A model generated the notes under the pieces. That model searched no databases, was not told the DNA's origin, and saw only the letters and a list, made by a program, of their open reading frames with translations. Both the position numbers and the translations under genes were made by a program. A stretch of DNA of 35,430 bases from an uncultured Verrucomicrobiota bacterium (GTDB taxonomy: Bacteria > Verrucomicrobiota > Kiritimatiellia > RFP12 > UBA1067), in NCBI GenBank assembly GCA_946631535.1, contig CAMPAF010000002.1, forward strand, positions 1-35,430, in the 5' to 3' direction. Positions 28,719-35,430 of the stretch are shown here, piece after piece; positions within the stretch are counted from its first letter, which is position 1, and each line of letters opens with the position of its first letter.

Positions 28719-30782
28719 ATGAACACACTTACGACATACGAAGGGCTTGCTGCCGTGAGCAGCATGAAGGCGCGGGTCGAGGCCGTAGAGTGGCGCGACC
28801 TGATGATCGAGATCGAGGCGGCACCGGCCAAGATGCGGGTGCGGCTGATGATGCAGAAGGCGGCCCAGGGCGTGGCGCCCTACGCGACGATCCGGAACAA
28901 ATTCTACGCCTACCAGAAGCACGGTGACGGGGCGCTCATCGATCGCCGCCGCTGCCGGGCGATGAACGGGCGCAACCCGTGGGTAGAGTGCTACATGACC
29001 TACATCGAGAACGACCGCAACACCTCCATGGGCGGGTACCGTGAAATGATGGCGGATTTCCGCAAGGGCGCGGTGATGGCGGGGAGCGTGGGGACATGGC
29101 GCGACGTGTGGCGGAAGGAGCGGCCGGGCGTTCCGGTGCCGGAGGAGTGTCCGTGGGACTGGACGCCGCACGGGGCGACCTACGCCAACCTCCAGGCTGT
29201 CGCGAAGGCGGATCCGAATTATTGCTTCAACATTGCGTCAAGCCGTCGCGGGCGGAAGGCGGCGCAGCGGTTCCTGCTGCCGGTGCTGACTTCGCGGGTA
29301 GGTCTGCCGGTGCTGGCGAAGGTGGAGTACGACGACGTTTGGCATAACACGGACATCATGGTTGGCGGGAAGGTGTGCCAGCCGTTGGAGTTCGCCGGGT
29401 ATGATGTTGCAAGCGGCTTTAAATGTTCTTCAATCATGAAGCCGAGGTTCGAGCGCGCGGACGGCGTGCGTGACAACCTGAAGGAGCAGCAGTTCCGTTT
29501 CCTCTTCGCGTACGATCACATTGTGCGGGGTTTCCATCGGGGCGGCATCGAGGACATCGTGGAGCATGGCACCACGGCGATCCGGGCGAACGTGGAGAAG
29601 CAGATACGGGCGATACCAGGGATGGGGAATCTGATAACCATCCGGCGGAGCGGCATCTTGAGCGAGCAGGTCCATTCCGGGCTGTTCATCGGGAACGGCG
29701 GCGGCAACTTCCGGATGAAGGCGCTCTGCGAGGGCGCGCACAACATCCTTCACAACCGGACGGCGGGGCTGCTCGGGAGCCGGGGGCGCGATGCGGAGCA
29801 TCTTCACGAGAGCCAGGCGGCGCTCGTCAAGTACGAGGAGCGGCTGATGGCGGCGGCGGCGAAGCTGCCGGAGGAGTTCGCACTGAAACTTCAGGCGGGG
29901 CTGATGACGTTCGCGGAGTACCAGGAGGCGTTCCGCACGATCGAGGACCAGCTGATGCGGGATCCGGAGCATAGGCTTGAAGGATGGGACGGGAAGGTCA
30001 TGCAGGAATGGCGGCTGAGCGCGACGAGCAACGAGTGGCGGACGGCGGCGGAGCTTTTGGAGATGGGCAAGGAGGACCCGGAGGGCGCGCGCGCCATCGC
30101 CGCCGTGATCGGGAGGGACCCGGCCTTGCGGCGGGTGCGTCCGATGAGCCGCTTCGAGGCGTACCAGGAGGGACTGCGCAGCGGCGAGATCGTCAAGGTG
30201 GACGAGTGGTATCTGCCGCACTTCATGGATGTGGAGAAGGACGCCATCGAGGTGACGGTGAGGGGGAACGGTCTGATAGGCTTCCGGAACGAGCTCTTGT
30301 ACGGGCGGGACGAGATGCTGTACCGGGCGGCGGCGAAGAATCACGCGGGTTGGGTGCAGGCGCTTCCGGCGGGGCGCAAGCTGCTTGCGCTTTTCAATCC
30401 GATGATGCCGGAGAAGATTTGGCTCGTCGATGGCGCGGACGGCCACACGATGGGGACGTGCCCGCTCTATTCGCGGGCCGCTGCGTATGACCGGCACGCG
30501 ATCGAGGTCAAGATGGGCGAGCAGTCGGCGGACCTGGCGGCGAAGGTGCTGCCGGTTCGTGGGCGGCACCAGGCGGAGGCCGAGGCGCGCGCCGAGCGCA
30601 TGGCGTGGAACCTGCGCGTGATGAAGGATGCGGCGCAGGGTCCGAAGCCGACGGGCGATGGGTACAGCTTCGAGGAGCTGAATGGGGCGGCGGATTTATC
30701 TCACGCAGAGGACTCTGAGGGCGCAGAGATAGCAGACAATGCCGACGCGCTGAATTTCATCGGGGAGCTGAATGCGGTGTGA
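28719..30782 (+). CDS. MuA-type DDE transposase
   Basis: The product has 687 residues from the ATG at 28719, chosen because the ORF upstream of it only overlaps the previous gene. The RNase H-fold core carries the first Asp in EYDDVWHN (D205/D206), the second acidic residue as E282 in VEHGTTAIR, and the likely third at E338 in CEGAHNILHN. The usual second residue is Asp, so a Glu here is a family variant. An N-terminal DNA-binding domain and a basic C-terminal domain flank the core. It joins phage ends to target DNA, driving replication by transposition. It is followed by MuB. Confidence 0.85.
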   Translation: MNTLTTYEGLAAVSSMKARVEAVEWRDLMIEIEAAPAKMRVRLMMQKAAQGVAPYATIRNKFYAYQKHGDGALIDRRRCRAMNGRNPWVECYMTYIENDRNTSMGGYREMMADFRKGAVMAGSVGTWRDVWRKERPGVPVPEECPWDWTPHGATYANLQAVAKADPNYCFNIASSRRGRKAAQRFLLPVLTSRVGLPVLAKVEYDDVWHNTDIMVGGKVCQPLEFAGYDVASGFKCSSIMKPRFERADGVRDNLKEQQFRFLFAYDHIVRGFHRGGIEDIVEHGTTAIRANVEKQIRAIPGMGNLITIRRSGILSEQVHSGLFIGNGGGNFRMKALCEGAHNILHNRTAGLLGSRGRDAEHLHESQAALVKYEERLMAAAAKLPEEFALKLQAGLMTFAEYQEAFRTIEDQLMRDPEHRLEGWDGKVMQEWRLSATSNEWRTAAELLEMGKEDPEGARAIAAVIGRDPALRRVRPMSRFEAYQEGLRSGEIVKVDEWYLPHFMDVEKDAIEVTVRGNGLIGFRNELLYGRDEMLYRAAAKNHAGWVQALPAGRKLLALFNPMMPEKIWLVDGADGHTMGTCPLYSRAAAYDRHAIEVKMGEQSADLAAKVLPVRGRHQAEAEARAERMAWNLRVMKDAAQGPKPTGDGYSFEELNGAADLSHAEDSEGAEIADNADALNFIGELNAV

Positions 30783-30865
30783 ATTTCGGCGGGGAGGCCT
30801 GTAGGGTATGTGGTAGTAACCTCGCGAGACCCCCCGCCACCAATTAACCAACCAAAAGGAGAAAC

Positions 30866-32020
30866 ATGATGAAGACAGAAACGAAGACGATGGAGCCGAC
30901 GGCGGCGGAGCTGCCGGGGCTTGAGAAGGTGCCGGGCGAAAGGCCGAGCGCGGTGATCGTGCGGGGGATCAACCTTCCGGCGCACCAGGTACGGGCGGCG
31001 ATCGCACAGGCCGTCGTGCGCGGGCAGGTGAGCGAGGAGGACGGCGAGGAGGTGTTCTGGCTGTATTCCTACGCCGTCGAAAACAAGCTCAACGAGGCGG
31101 CGCTCGCCGCGAAGATGGGCGAGTACGACAAGAATACGCTGTATCAGCTTTTCCGGGGGCTGTACGGGGTGTACAAGGACGGGCGGTGCTCGTCGTGGGC
31201 GAACATCGTTCGGACGATCCGGGCGTTCAAGAAGATCGAGCTGGAGGAGTCGCAGAAGAAGAACATCGGCATCATCGAGACGGAGGTGAAGCAGACGGTG
31301 TTCCGGGCTTGCGACGCGGCGCTAGGGGACGGGATGCCGGCGTTCATCTACGGGGCGTCTCAGATCGGGAAGACCACGGCGCTCTTAGAGTACCAGCGTC
31401 TCCACAACCACGGGCGCACGGTTTATCTGCGGATGGGGTCGCAGTGGACGAAGGCGCGGTTCGTGCGGGAGCTGGCGCGGCACTTCAACAACGGCATCAA
31501 GGCGACGAAGTGCTGGGCGCTTGAGGACGCGATCTTTGGGAGCCTCAACCGCTACAACCTTCTGATAATAGACGAGTTCCATCTGGCGCTCGAAACGACG
31601 GGGGACCTCTCGGCGAAGGAGATCATGGAGTTCATCCGGGAGATCTACGACCGGACGGGGTGCGGGCTTGTGATGTCCGCCACGAAGGTGGGGCTTTCCG
31701 GGCTTGAGGGCGGGAAGAACCGGCTGCTCTTCGACCAGCTGCGGCGGCGCGGCGTGGTGAAGGTGGTGCTGCCGGATGCGCCGCCGGTGAGGGACATCAA
31801 CACGATCGCGCGGACGTTCGAGCTGCCGCTGCCGGCGGGCGAGGATCTGCGGGCCATCAAGAGCCTGATCGCGACGCGGGGGCTTGGGGTGTTCCTCAAG
31901 TATCTGCAAAAGGCTTACGCGGTGACGAAGAAGCGCAAGGCCGAGCTGACGTGGGACGCGTTCCGCCGGGTTGCGAACGGCTATCTCGCGCTGGAGCACA
32001 TGGAGCAGGAGAAGTACTGA
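30866..32020 (+). CDS. MuB-type AAA+ ATPase
   Basis: The product has 384 residues. Walker A GASQIGKT (163-170) and Walker B LLIIDEFH (232-239) match MuB. The N-terminal HTH-type region spans about 43-125, and a basic C-terminus follows. MuB binds target DNA and activates MuA. AAAGGAG precedes the ATG. It lies directly downstream of the transposase, as in Mu. Confidence 0.85.
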   Translation: MMKTETKTMEPTAAELPGLEKVPGERPSAVIVRGINLPAHQVRAAIAQAVVRGQVSEEDGEEVFWLYSYAVENKLNEAALAAKMGEYDKNTLYQLFRGLYGVYKDGRCSSWANIVRTIRAFKKIELEESQKKNIGIIETEVKQTVFRACDAALGDGMPAFIYGASQIGKTTALLEYQRLHNHGRTVYLRMGSQWTKARFVRELARHFNNGIKATKCWALEDAIFGSLNRYNLLIIDEFHLALETTGDLSAKEIMEFIREIYDRTGCGLVMSATKVGLSGLEGGKNRLLFDQLRRRGVVKVVLPDAPPVRDINTIARTFELPLPAGEDLRAIKSLIATRGLGVFLKYLQKAYAVTKKRKAELTWDAFRRVANGYLALEHMEQEKY

Positions 32021-32053
32021 TTTCCAACCAACAAACAACAAAGGAGAAACGAC

Positions 32054-32629
32054 ATGGCAAGGATAAAGGCAACGAAAGTTGTGGCGTGCGCGACGCGCGC
32101 CGAGTTCGAGGAGGCCGTCGATACGGCGGCGAAGTGCTGCGTGGCGCGCGAGAAGCTCGTGGCGGCGCTCAAGGAGCGCCATCAGGCGCTCGATGACAAG
32201 TACGGCGCGGAGATCAAGGTGCTGGACGCGGACATCAAGGCGGCGCACGAGCGCGCGGCTCCGTACTTCGAGGCGCACGCGGGCGAGCTGTGCGCGCCGG
32301 GGCGGCGGAGCGGGTCCACGAAGCTGGCGAACTTCGGCGTGCGGCTGGGTCTGCCGACGGTCACGAAGGCGGGGCGGTTCCGGAAGGTCGCGTGGAAGGC
32401 GCTCGGGCTCATCTTCGACGGGATCGACAAGCTCAAGCAGTTCGTGCGGAACCAGCCGGAGGTTGACAAGGAGGCAATCTTGGCGGTGTTCCGTGACATC
32501 AAGAGCGAGGATCCGGCTGTCGTCGCCCAGGCGCAGGCCAAGAAGGCCGTGCTGGACGAGTACGAGATCTCGATGGAGCAGACGGACGAGTTCTGGATCG
32601 AGCCCATCGCCGACGAGCAGGTTAAGTAA
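32054..32629 (+). CDS. Gam-type DNA-end protector
   Basis: The product has 191 residues. Long N-terminal coiled-coil helices (about 15-70) are followed by a compact domain and an acidic tail (DEYEISMEQTDEFWIEP). This is the host-nuclease-inhibitor Gam family (PF07352), a Ku-like binder of double-strand ends that blocks RecBCD. AAAGGAG lies upstream. Confidence 0.75.
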   Translation: MARIKATKVVACATRAEFEEAVDTAAKCCVAREKLVAALKERHQALDDKYGAEIKVLDADIKAAHERAAPYFEAHAGELCAPGRRSGSTKLANFGVRLGLPTVTKAGRFRKVAWKALGLIFDGIDKLKQFVRNQPEVDKEAILAVFRDIKSEDPAVVAQAQAKKAVLDEYEISMEQTDEFWIEPIADEQVK

Positions 32630-32639
32630 GGAGGCATCC

Positions 32640-32759
32640 ATGAATTATGGCTGGCACAAGTGCTACCTCTGCGACTGTGAGTTTTACGATCCGTCATTCG
32701 TCGGCTACTGGGGGTACTGCCCCGGATGCCGGAAGATGAAGGCTCGCGCCAAACACTAA
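32640..32759 (+). CDS. 39-residue zinc-ribbon protein
   Basis: The product is MNYGWHKCYLCDCEF, then YCPGCRKMK. Cys pairs C8-x-x-C11 and a later C-x-x-C give a zinc ribbon. GGAGG lies 6 bp before the ATG. The stop begins a short heptamer run. Confidence 0.6.
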   Translation: MNYGWHKCYLCDCEFYDPSFVGYWGYCPGCRKMKARAKH

Positions 32760-32793
32760 CGACTAACAACAAACGAGAAAACAGGAGACACCC

Positions 32794-33153
32794 ATGAGCA
32801 AATGCAAGCACACCTACACCGAAGACCAGTTCCCGACCAACACGGGATCGCTTCACCGTCCCGCGAGATTCAACCTCCGGCTGACATGCCAGGCGCGAGC
32901 GCGCACCCATGCGGTGTTCTCCGGCTTCCGCAAGGAGTTCGGGCTGGCGACCTCCACGAACTACGCCGCGCTGTTTGAGACGAAGCTGCTGCCGACTCTT
33001 GAGCACGTGCTGCGCAAGCTTCGGCACGGTGACAAGGCGACGCGCGAGTTCTTCGCGAAGCTGGCCGACCCGTTGCCGAAGGAGGACTACCTGCGCTCGA
33101 TCTACATGCGCCTCAAGGCGCGCTTCGAGCCTCAGCAGAAGCTGAAGCTGTGA
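32794..33153 (+). CDS. Early protein, unknown
   Basis: The product has 119 residues, basic, with an Asn-Leu-Arg-rich start (RPARFNLRLTCQARARTHAV) and a helical C-terminus. No motif was identified. SD AGGAGACACCC precedes the ATG. It may bind nucleic acid. Confidence 0.5.
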   Translation: MSKCKHTYTEDQFPTNTGSLHRPARFNLRLTCQARARTHAVFSGFRKEFGLATSTNYAALFETKLLPTLEHVLRKLRHGDKATREFFAKLADPLPKEDYLRSIYMRLKARFEPQQKLKL

Positions 33154-33179
33154 TTTAATTCAACAACAAGGAGAAGACG

Positions 33180-33605
33180 ATGATGAAGAAGAAACGCATT
33201 ATTATCATGGCCATCAAGCCGAAGTATGCCGAGGCCATCTATTCTGGAAAGAAGCGCTGGGAGTTCCGCAAGGCACCACCACCAGTTCCGGGATGGGTGT
33301 GGCTCTATGAGTCGGCCCCTGTCAGCGCGATCACGGGACAGGTGTATCTCGCCTTGAAAATTCAAGGGGCTTCGGATTTTGTCTGGTGCATTGCCAAAAA
33401 CCAAAAGGAGATTGGCGTTGGAAACGTGACAGGCATTACGGAAAAGGCGTTCCGGGATTATATCGGGAAGAAGGAGAATGTCGCTGCATGTGCAACTTTC
33501 TTCGCCAAGCGAACGGCGAATGGTCCGATCCCACTCCCCCCAGGCGTTCGTCCACCACAGAACTGGGGCCGCTACTACATCCCAGACGAAAGCGAGGTGG
33601 AATGA
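33180..33605 (+). CDS. ASCH-domain protein
   Basis: The product has 141 residues. It begins with IIIMAIKPKYAEAIYSGKKR and WEFRKA, the ASCH/PUA-like fold entry, then a typical YESAPVSAITGQ strand. ASCH proteins bind RNA or modified nucleotides. GGAG lies upstream. The stop overlaps the next ATG by 4 bp. Confidence 0.75.
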   Translation: MMKKKRIIIMAIKPKYAEAIYSGKKRWEFRKAPPPVPGWVWLYESAPVSAITGQVYLALKIQGASDFVWCIAKNQKEIGVGNVTGITEKAFRDYIGKKENVAACATFFAKRTANGPIPLPPGVRPPQNWGRYYIPDESEVE

Positions 33606-33985
33606 TGAATTTATTAGAAGCCAAAGAGAAGCTTAGGAAACCATATCCAAGCATCTATATTGCCGGACCGATGAAGGGACTTCCGGATTTTAACTATCCC
33701 GCCTTCAACGAGGCCGCCGATAGGCTTTTTAAGCAGGGGTGGCTAACGGCTAATCCTGTATGCATTGGCGGGAAGTACGGCACCGCTGAAGAGCTTGCAA
33801 ACTCGCCGACCTTGCTCGCGGAGGCCGTCAGTAAGGAATTGGCAATTCTGGCAGATTGCGACGCCATATATCTCTTGCCGGGGTGGGAGGATTCCCAGGG
33901 AGCGAGAAAGGAACTCCAGCTCGCACTCCTTCTTGATTTGGTCGTCGTTCAAGCCACCGCCGAAAGCGAGGCGTCCAATGGCTGA
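33602..33985 (+). CDS. DUF4406 nucleoside deoxyribosyltransferase-like protein
   Basis: The product has 127 residues. YIAGPMKGLPDFNYPAFNEA (about 19-38) and DCDAIYLLPGWEDSQGARKE (about 86-105) are hallmarks of DUF4406. The fold is like nucleoside 2-deoxyribosyltransferase, suggesting phage nucleotide metabolism. The ATG overlaps the ASCH stop (ATGA). Confidence 0.8.
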   Translation: MMNLLEAKEKLRKPYPSIYIAGPMKGLPDFNYPAFNEAADRLFKQGWLTANPVCIGGKYGTAEELANSPTLLAEAVSKELAILADCDAIYLLPGWEDSQGARKELQLALLLDLVVVQATAESEASNG

Positions 33986-34223
33986 CACGAGACATCAATG
34001 CCGGTACTGCTCCTACTGCGTGTTCACGTTGGACGGAGACTGGTGGTGTGATGAGCTTGATAAATACATCGATAGGCCGAAGAGCCCCAACACGTGCAAG
34101 ACGTGGCTCTTCAACGAGATCGCGGCTGACAATCCGAATAAGGTATTCAAGCCGCGCCAGAAGCGTACGGGCATACAGCAGCTTAAGTTCGAATTCATGG
34201 AAAGGAAGGGGTCCCATGGCTGA
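33978..34223 (+). CDS. Cys-rich small protein
   Basis: The product has 81 residues, MADTRHQCRYCSYCVF, then WWCDELDKY and NTCKTWLF. Cys residues C8, C11, C14 and two later ones suggest metal binding. The start overlaps the upstream stop over the eight bases ATGGCTGA. Function is unknown. Confidence 0.55.
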   Translation: MADTRHQCRYCSYCVFTLDGDWWCDELDKYIDRPKSPNTCKTWLFNEIAADNPNKVFKPRQKRTGIQQLKFEFMERKGSHG

Positions 34224-34824
34224 CACATCGCTTACCAAGCCGCAGCTGGCGGCGTACTGGCGCGCGGCTACGGCGGCGGCGCGGGAGGTCGGCGAGGAAC
34301 TGGAGACGTACCGCAAGAGAGTGATGAGCGAGGAGTGCGGCGTATCGAGCGTCAAGGCGCTCAACCGGACGGCGGACTTCGACAAGGTGATGCTGCGGTT
34401 CTCGGTCGATGCCGGGGATTACGGAGCGGCGGGGAAGTTCGCGACGGCGGGAGCCGAGCGTCTGTCCCGTCTTGTCTGCATCTGCGCGGCTCAGATCATG
34501 CAGCTGAAGGGAGCGCCGGCGGGTTCGACAGCGGCTGCGGAGTACCTTGCAGGCGTCATCAAACAGGCGTGCATACCATGCGGTTCGGATGTGTCCGGCA
34601 TCTGGATGGATTGTCCATCGGATACCCTCTTGGCGCTCTTCCATATCCTGGACACGCACCGTCGCCGTCTTCTCCGGCAGCTTGCTTCTCCTCCATCCGT
34701 GCGTCGGTTCCTGGGCTTCGACGGCGATCTGGTCTATGTGCCGATCCCATCTGTCGGTGTTCGTCTGGTTTATGATGCCGCTTACTACGCCTCATTTGGT
34801 GCCATCAAGATCAACATCAAATGA
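34216..34824 (+). CDS. Last early protein, unknown
   Basis: The product has 202 residues. MADTSLTKPQLAAYWRAATA opens a helical N-terminal half with a basic patch. The C-terminal half holds RRRLLRQLASPPSVRRFL (about 146-163) and a short beta end. It starts within the same ATGGCTGA overlap type as the gene upstream. It is not a recognisable Mor/C late activator. The terminator follows 28 bp after the stop. Confidence 0.5.
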   Translation: MADTSLTKPQLAAYWRAATAAAREVGEELETYRKRVMSEECGVSSVKALNRTADFDKVMLRFSVDAGDYGAAGKFATAGAERLSRLVCICAAQIMQLKGAPAGSTAAAEYLAGVIKQACIPCGSDVSGIWMDCPSDTLLALFHILDTHRRRLLRQLASPPSVRRFLGFDGDLVYVPIPSVGVRLVYDAAYYASFGAIKINIK

Positions 34825-34852
34825 CCCTTAAAGCCATCCTCAAAGCCCAATC

Positions 34853-34887
34853 AAAGCCCCTTGCAAATCCCTTGCACGGGGCTTTTT
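34853..34887 (+). terminator. Early-operon intrinsic terminator
   Basis: The stem AAAGCCCCTTGCA pairs with TGCACGGGGCTTT around a 7-base loop with one mismatch and is followed by TTTTT. It lies between the last early gene and the phage end sites. Confidence 0.8.
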
Positions 34888-34895
34888 CATGCCCG

Positions 34896-34953
34896 CATCT
34901 CGCCTCCATCAAAGCCACTTTTCCCGAATCCACTTGAATCTTTCCCATCTCGC
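34896..34953. repeat. CATCTCGC repeats near the right end
   Basis: CATCTCGC occurs at 34896-34903 and 34946-34953, 50 bp apart, with similar flanks (CCTCC and ATCC). AAAGCC also occurs four times between about 34829 and 34916. They are candidate accessory transposase sites. Confidence 0.4.
34919..34940 (-). other. Right-end transposase-binding-type site
   Basis: On the minus strand it reads GATTCAAGT-N5-CGGGAAAA and pairs in inverted orientation with 649-670. The outboard sequence on this strand begins TGTATTTTCG from 34966, similar in look to a Mu terminus. Confidence 0.65.
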
Positions 34954-35006
34954 ATCCGAAAATACATTGGCCTATGAGCCATCGGACGCTCCGCGTCGGG
35001 GAAATA

Positions 35007-35015
35007 TGGTATAAT
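35007..35015 (+). promoter_or_regulatory. purL extended -10 promoter
   Basis: TGGTATAAT, with no clear -35 box. It lies outside the phage end, so purL transcription seems intact. Confidence 0.6.
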
Positions 35016-35024
35016 ACGCTCTCC

Positions 35025-35070
35025 AATTTCAAGACAGGAAGCCGATTAATTTCAAGACAGGAAGCTGATT
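35025..35070 (+). repeat. Tandem 23-bp duplication in the purL leader
   Basis: Two copies of AATTTCAAGACAGGAAG with a trailing CNGATT, head to tail, differ at one base. Both carry an AGGAAG ribosome-binding sequence. Confidence 0.85.
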
Positions 35071-35073
35071 GAC

Positions 35074-35430
35074 ATGAAACCATTTTTGCTTTTGGGAACG
35101 GAGGCGTTCTCCCCGTTCCGCATGGATGCATTGAAGAAGGCCATGGGACGACTCGTTCCGGGGTTGGAACGGGCGGATCTGCGCGCACGCTGGGTGTATG
35201 CGGTCGAGTCCGAGGACGGGGTCGGTGTGCCGCCGGAGAGTCTCATGCGCGCCGCCGCGCTTTTGAATTCGCAGACGAGCGGCAACCTCGGTGAAACCCT
35301 TCAGCCAGGTGGTGGATTTAGCGGCCCTGCTCCGGCAACTGCCAACTGCCAACTGCCAACTACCAACTTAGAGCTCCGCTTCTACGTGTCGCCGCGCAAG
35401 GGCACGATTTCTCCGTGGTCCACGAAGGCT
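35074..35430 (+). CDS. purL: Phosphoribosylformylglycinamidine synthase, partial
   Basis: The visible 119 residues include FYVSPRKGTISPWSTKA, matching the N-terminal signature of large PurL (VTPRPGTISPWSSKA type in E. coli). PurL converts FGAR to FGAM in purine synthesis. A heptamer array (35334-35370) is translated within the N-terminal domain, just before that motif. It runs off the window's end. It is a host gene on the right flank, with its own promoter. Confidence 0.9.
   Translation, partial: MKPFLLLGTEAFSPFRMDALKKAMGRLVPGLERADLRARWVYAVESEDGVGVPPESLMRAAALLNSQTSGNLGETLQPGGGFSGPAPATANCQLPTTNLELRFYVSPRKGTISPWSTKA
35334..35370. repeat. 7-bp tandem array (AACTGCC family) inside purL
   Basis: Four AACTGCC/AACTACC units in frame encode a Thr-Ala-Asn-Cys-Gln-Leu-type insert. 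It lies in host DNA, so the repeat families are not phage-specific. Confidence 0.88.

Larger units (their letters stand above)
622..34966. mobile_element. Mu-like transposable prophage (ends approximate)
   Basis: The prophage is defined by MuA-, MuB- and Gam-type genes plus a Mu-ordered head module. An inverted 22-bp site occurs at both extremes: GATTCAAGT, five bases, CGGGAAAA. It reads on the plus strand at 649-670 and on the minus strand at 34919-34940. A known comparison is Mu L1, which also carries a GATTCA...CGAAAA type motif a few bases inside the terminus. The boundaries given are the nearest plausible TG...CA dinucleotides (TG at 622, CA at 34965-34966) and could be off by 10-30 bp. 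I found no matching 5-bp target duplication at these positions. Length and gene content fit B3/D3112/BcepMu-type transposable phages. Confidence 0.72.

Noticed and set aside
29430..30569. 379-residue minus-strand frame over the transposase
   Set aside because: Antisense to the transposase, His/Pro/Arg-rich shadow.
28719..32020. Tyrosine or serine integrase as the mobility gene
   Set aside because: No such gene is present. The DDE transposase and MuB explain mobility.
34817..35188. Minus-strand frame across the phage end and purL start
   Set aside because: Composition is random-like and it would cross the phage-host junction and the purL promoter.

Overview
The window holds one nearly complete transposable (Mu-like) siphophage-type prophage of about 34.3 kb, with short host flanks. 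The call rests on three early genes (a DDE/RNase H-fold MuA-type transposase, a MuB-type AAA+ ATPase and a Gam-type DNA-end protector) and on a head-gene order matching phage Mu: a gp25-like membrane/coiled-coil protein, a gp26-like winged helix, gp27-, gp28- and gp29-like proteins, a protease, a scaffold, a decoration protein and a major capsid protein. The tail genes look siphoviral: tube, short tape measure, tip/hub and fibres, with no sheath. A 22-bp site found once at each extreme, in inverted orientation and matching at 19 of 22 positions (649-670 and 34919-34940), marks the ends. Exact terminal bases and a target duplication could not be fixed.

Host flanks: on the left (1 to about 620) an open frame encodes the start of a glycine-rich surface-type protein on the minus strand. 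On the right (about 34967 onward) is the purL promoter and the first part of purL (phosphoribosylformylglycinamidine synthase). The phage appears to have inserted between two divergent host genes. The GC-rich coding style, a Tat-exported LamG protein, Thr-Asn-rich repetitive exported proteins and heptamer repeats even inside purL suggest a Gram-negative gut bacterium of the Verrucomicrobiota/Kiritimatiellota kind. That assignment is a low-confidence inference.

Layout. 671-21651, all minus strand: the late operon, from lysis-position and gp25/26/27-like genes through terminase, portal, protease, scaffold, capsid, connectors, tail tube, tape measure, hub and fibres to a LamG adhesin and a small membrane protein at the left tip. 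21652-24090: the immunity and cargo region. It has a plus-strand three-gene cassette with its own promoter between two ~100-bp direct repeats, a two-TM SLATT-like membrane protein, a 42-residue Pro-rich ORF, an XRE repressor, and a divergent overlapping promoter switch. 24091-34824, plus strand: the early operon, from a Cro-like protein through many small proteins to transposase, MuB, Gam, an ASCH protein and a DUF4406 protein, ending in an intrinsic terminator at the phage end. The arms run outward from a central switch, as I recall for BcepMu, rather than in one direction as in Mu.

Most striking is what lies between the genes. (a) A ~24-29 bp non-tandem element (core AGAGTCTTGCTCCTAC on the minus strand) occurs about a dozen times. 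It often supplies the stop codon of one gene and directly abuts the ATG of the next in place of a Shine-Dalgarno, and it also occurs in frame inside coding sequence as K-(S/R)-(L/F)-A-P-T-I. (b) Several families of 7-9 bp tandem repeats fill gene junctions and invade coding regions. Because 7 and 8 are not multiples of three, arrays with a stop triplet close every frame. A near-identical pair of terminators, one with and one without an array, suggests the arrays insert as units. (c) Two opposed cargo genes have extended -10 boxes only 7-8 nt from their ATG, implying leaderless lysogenic expression.
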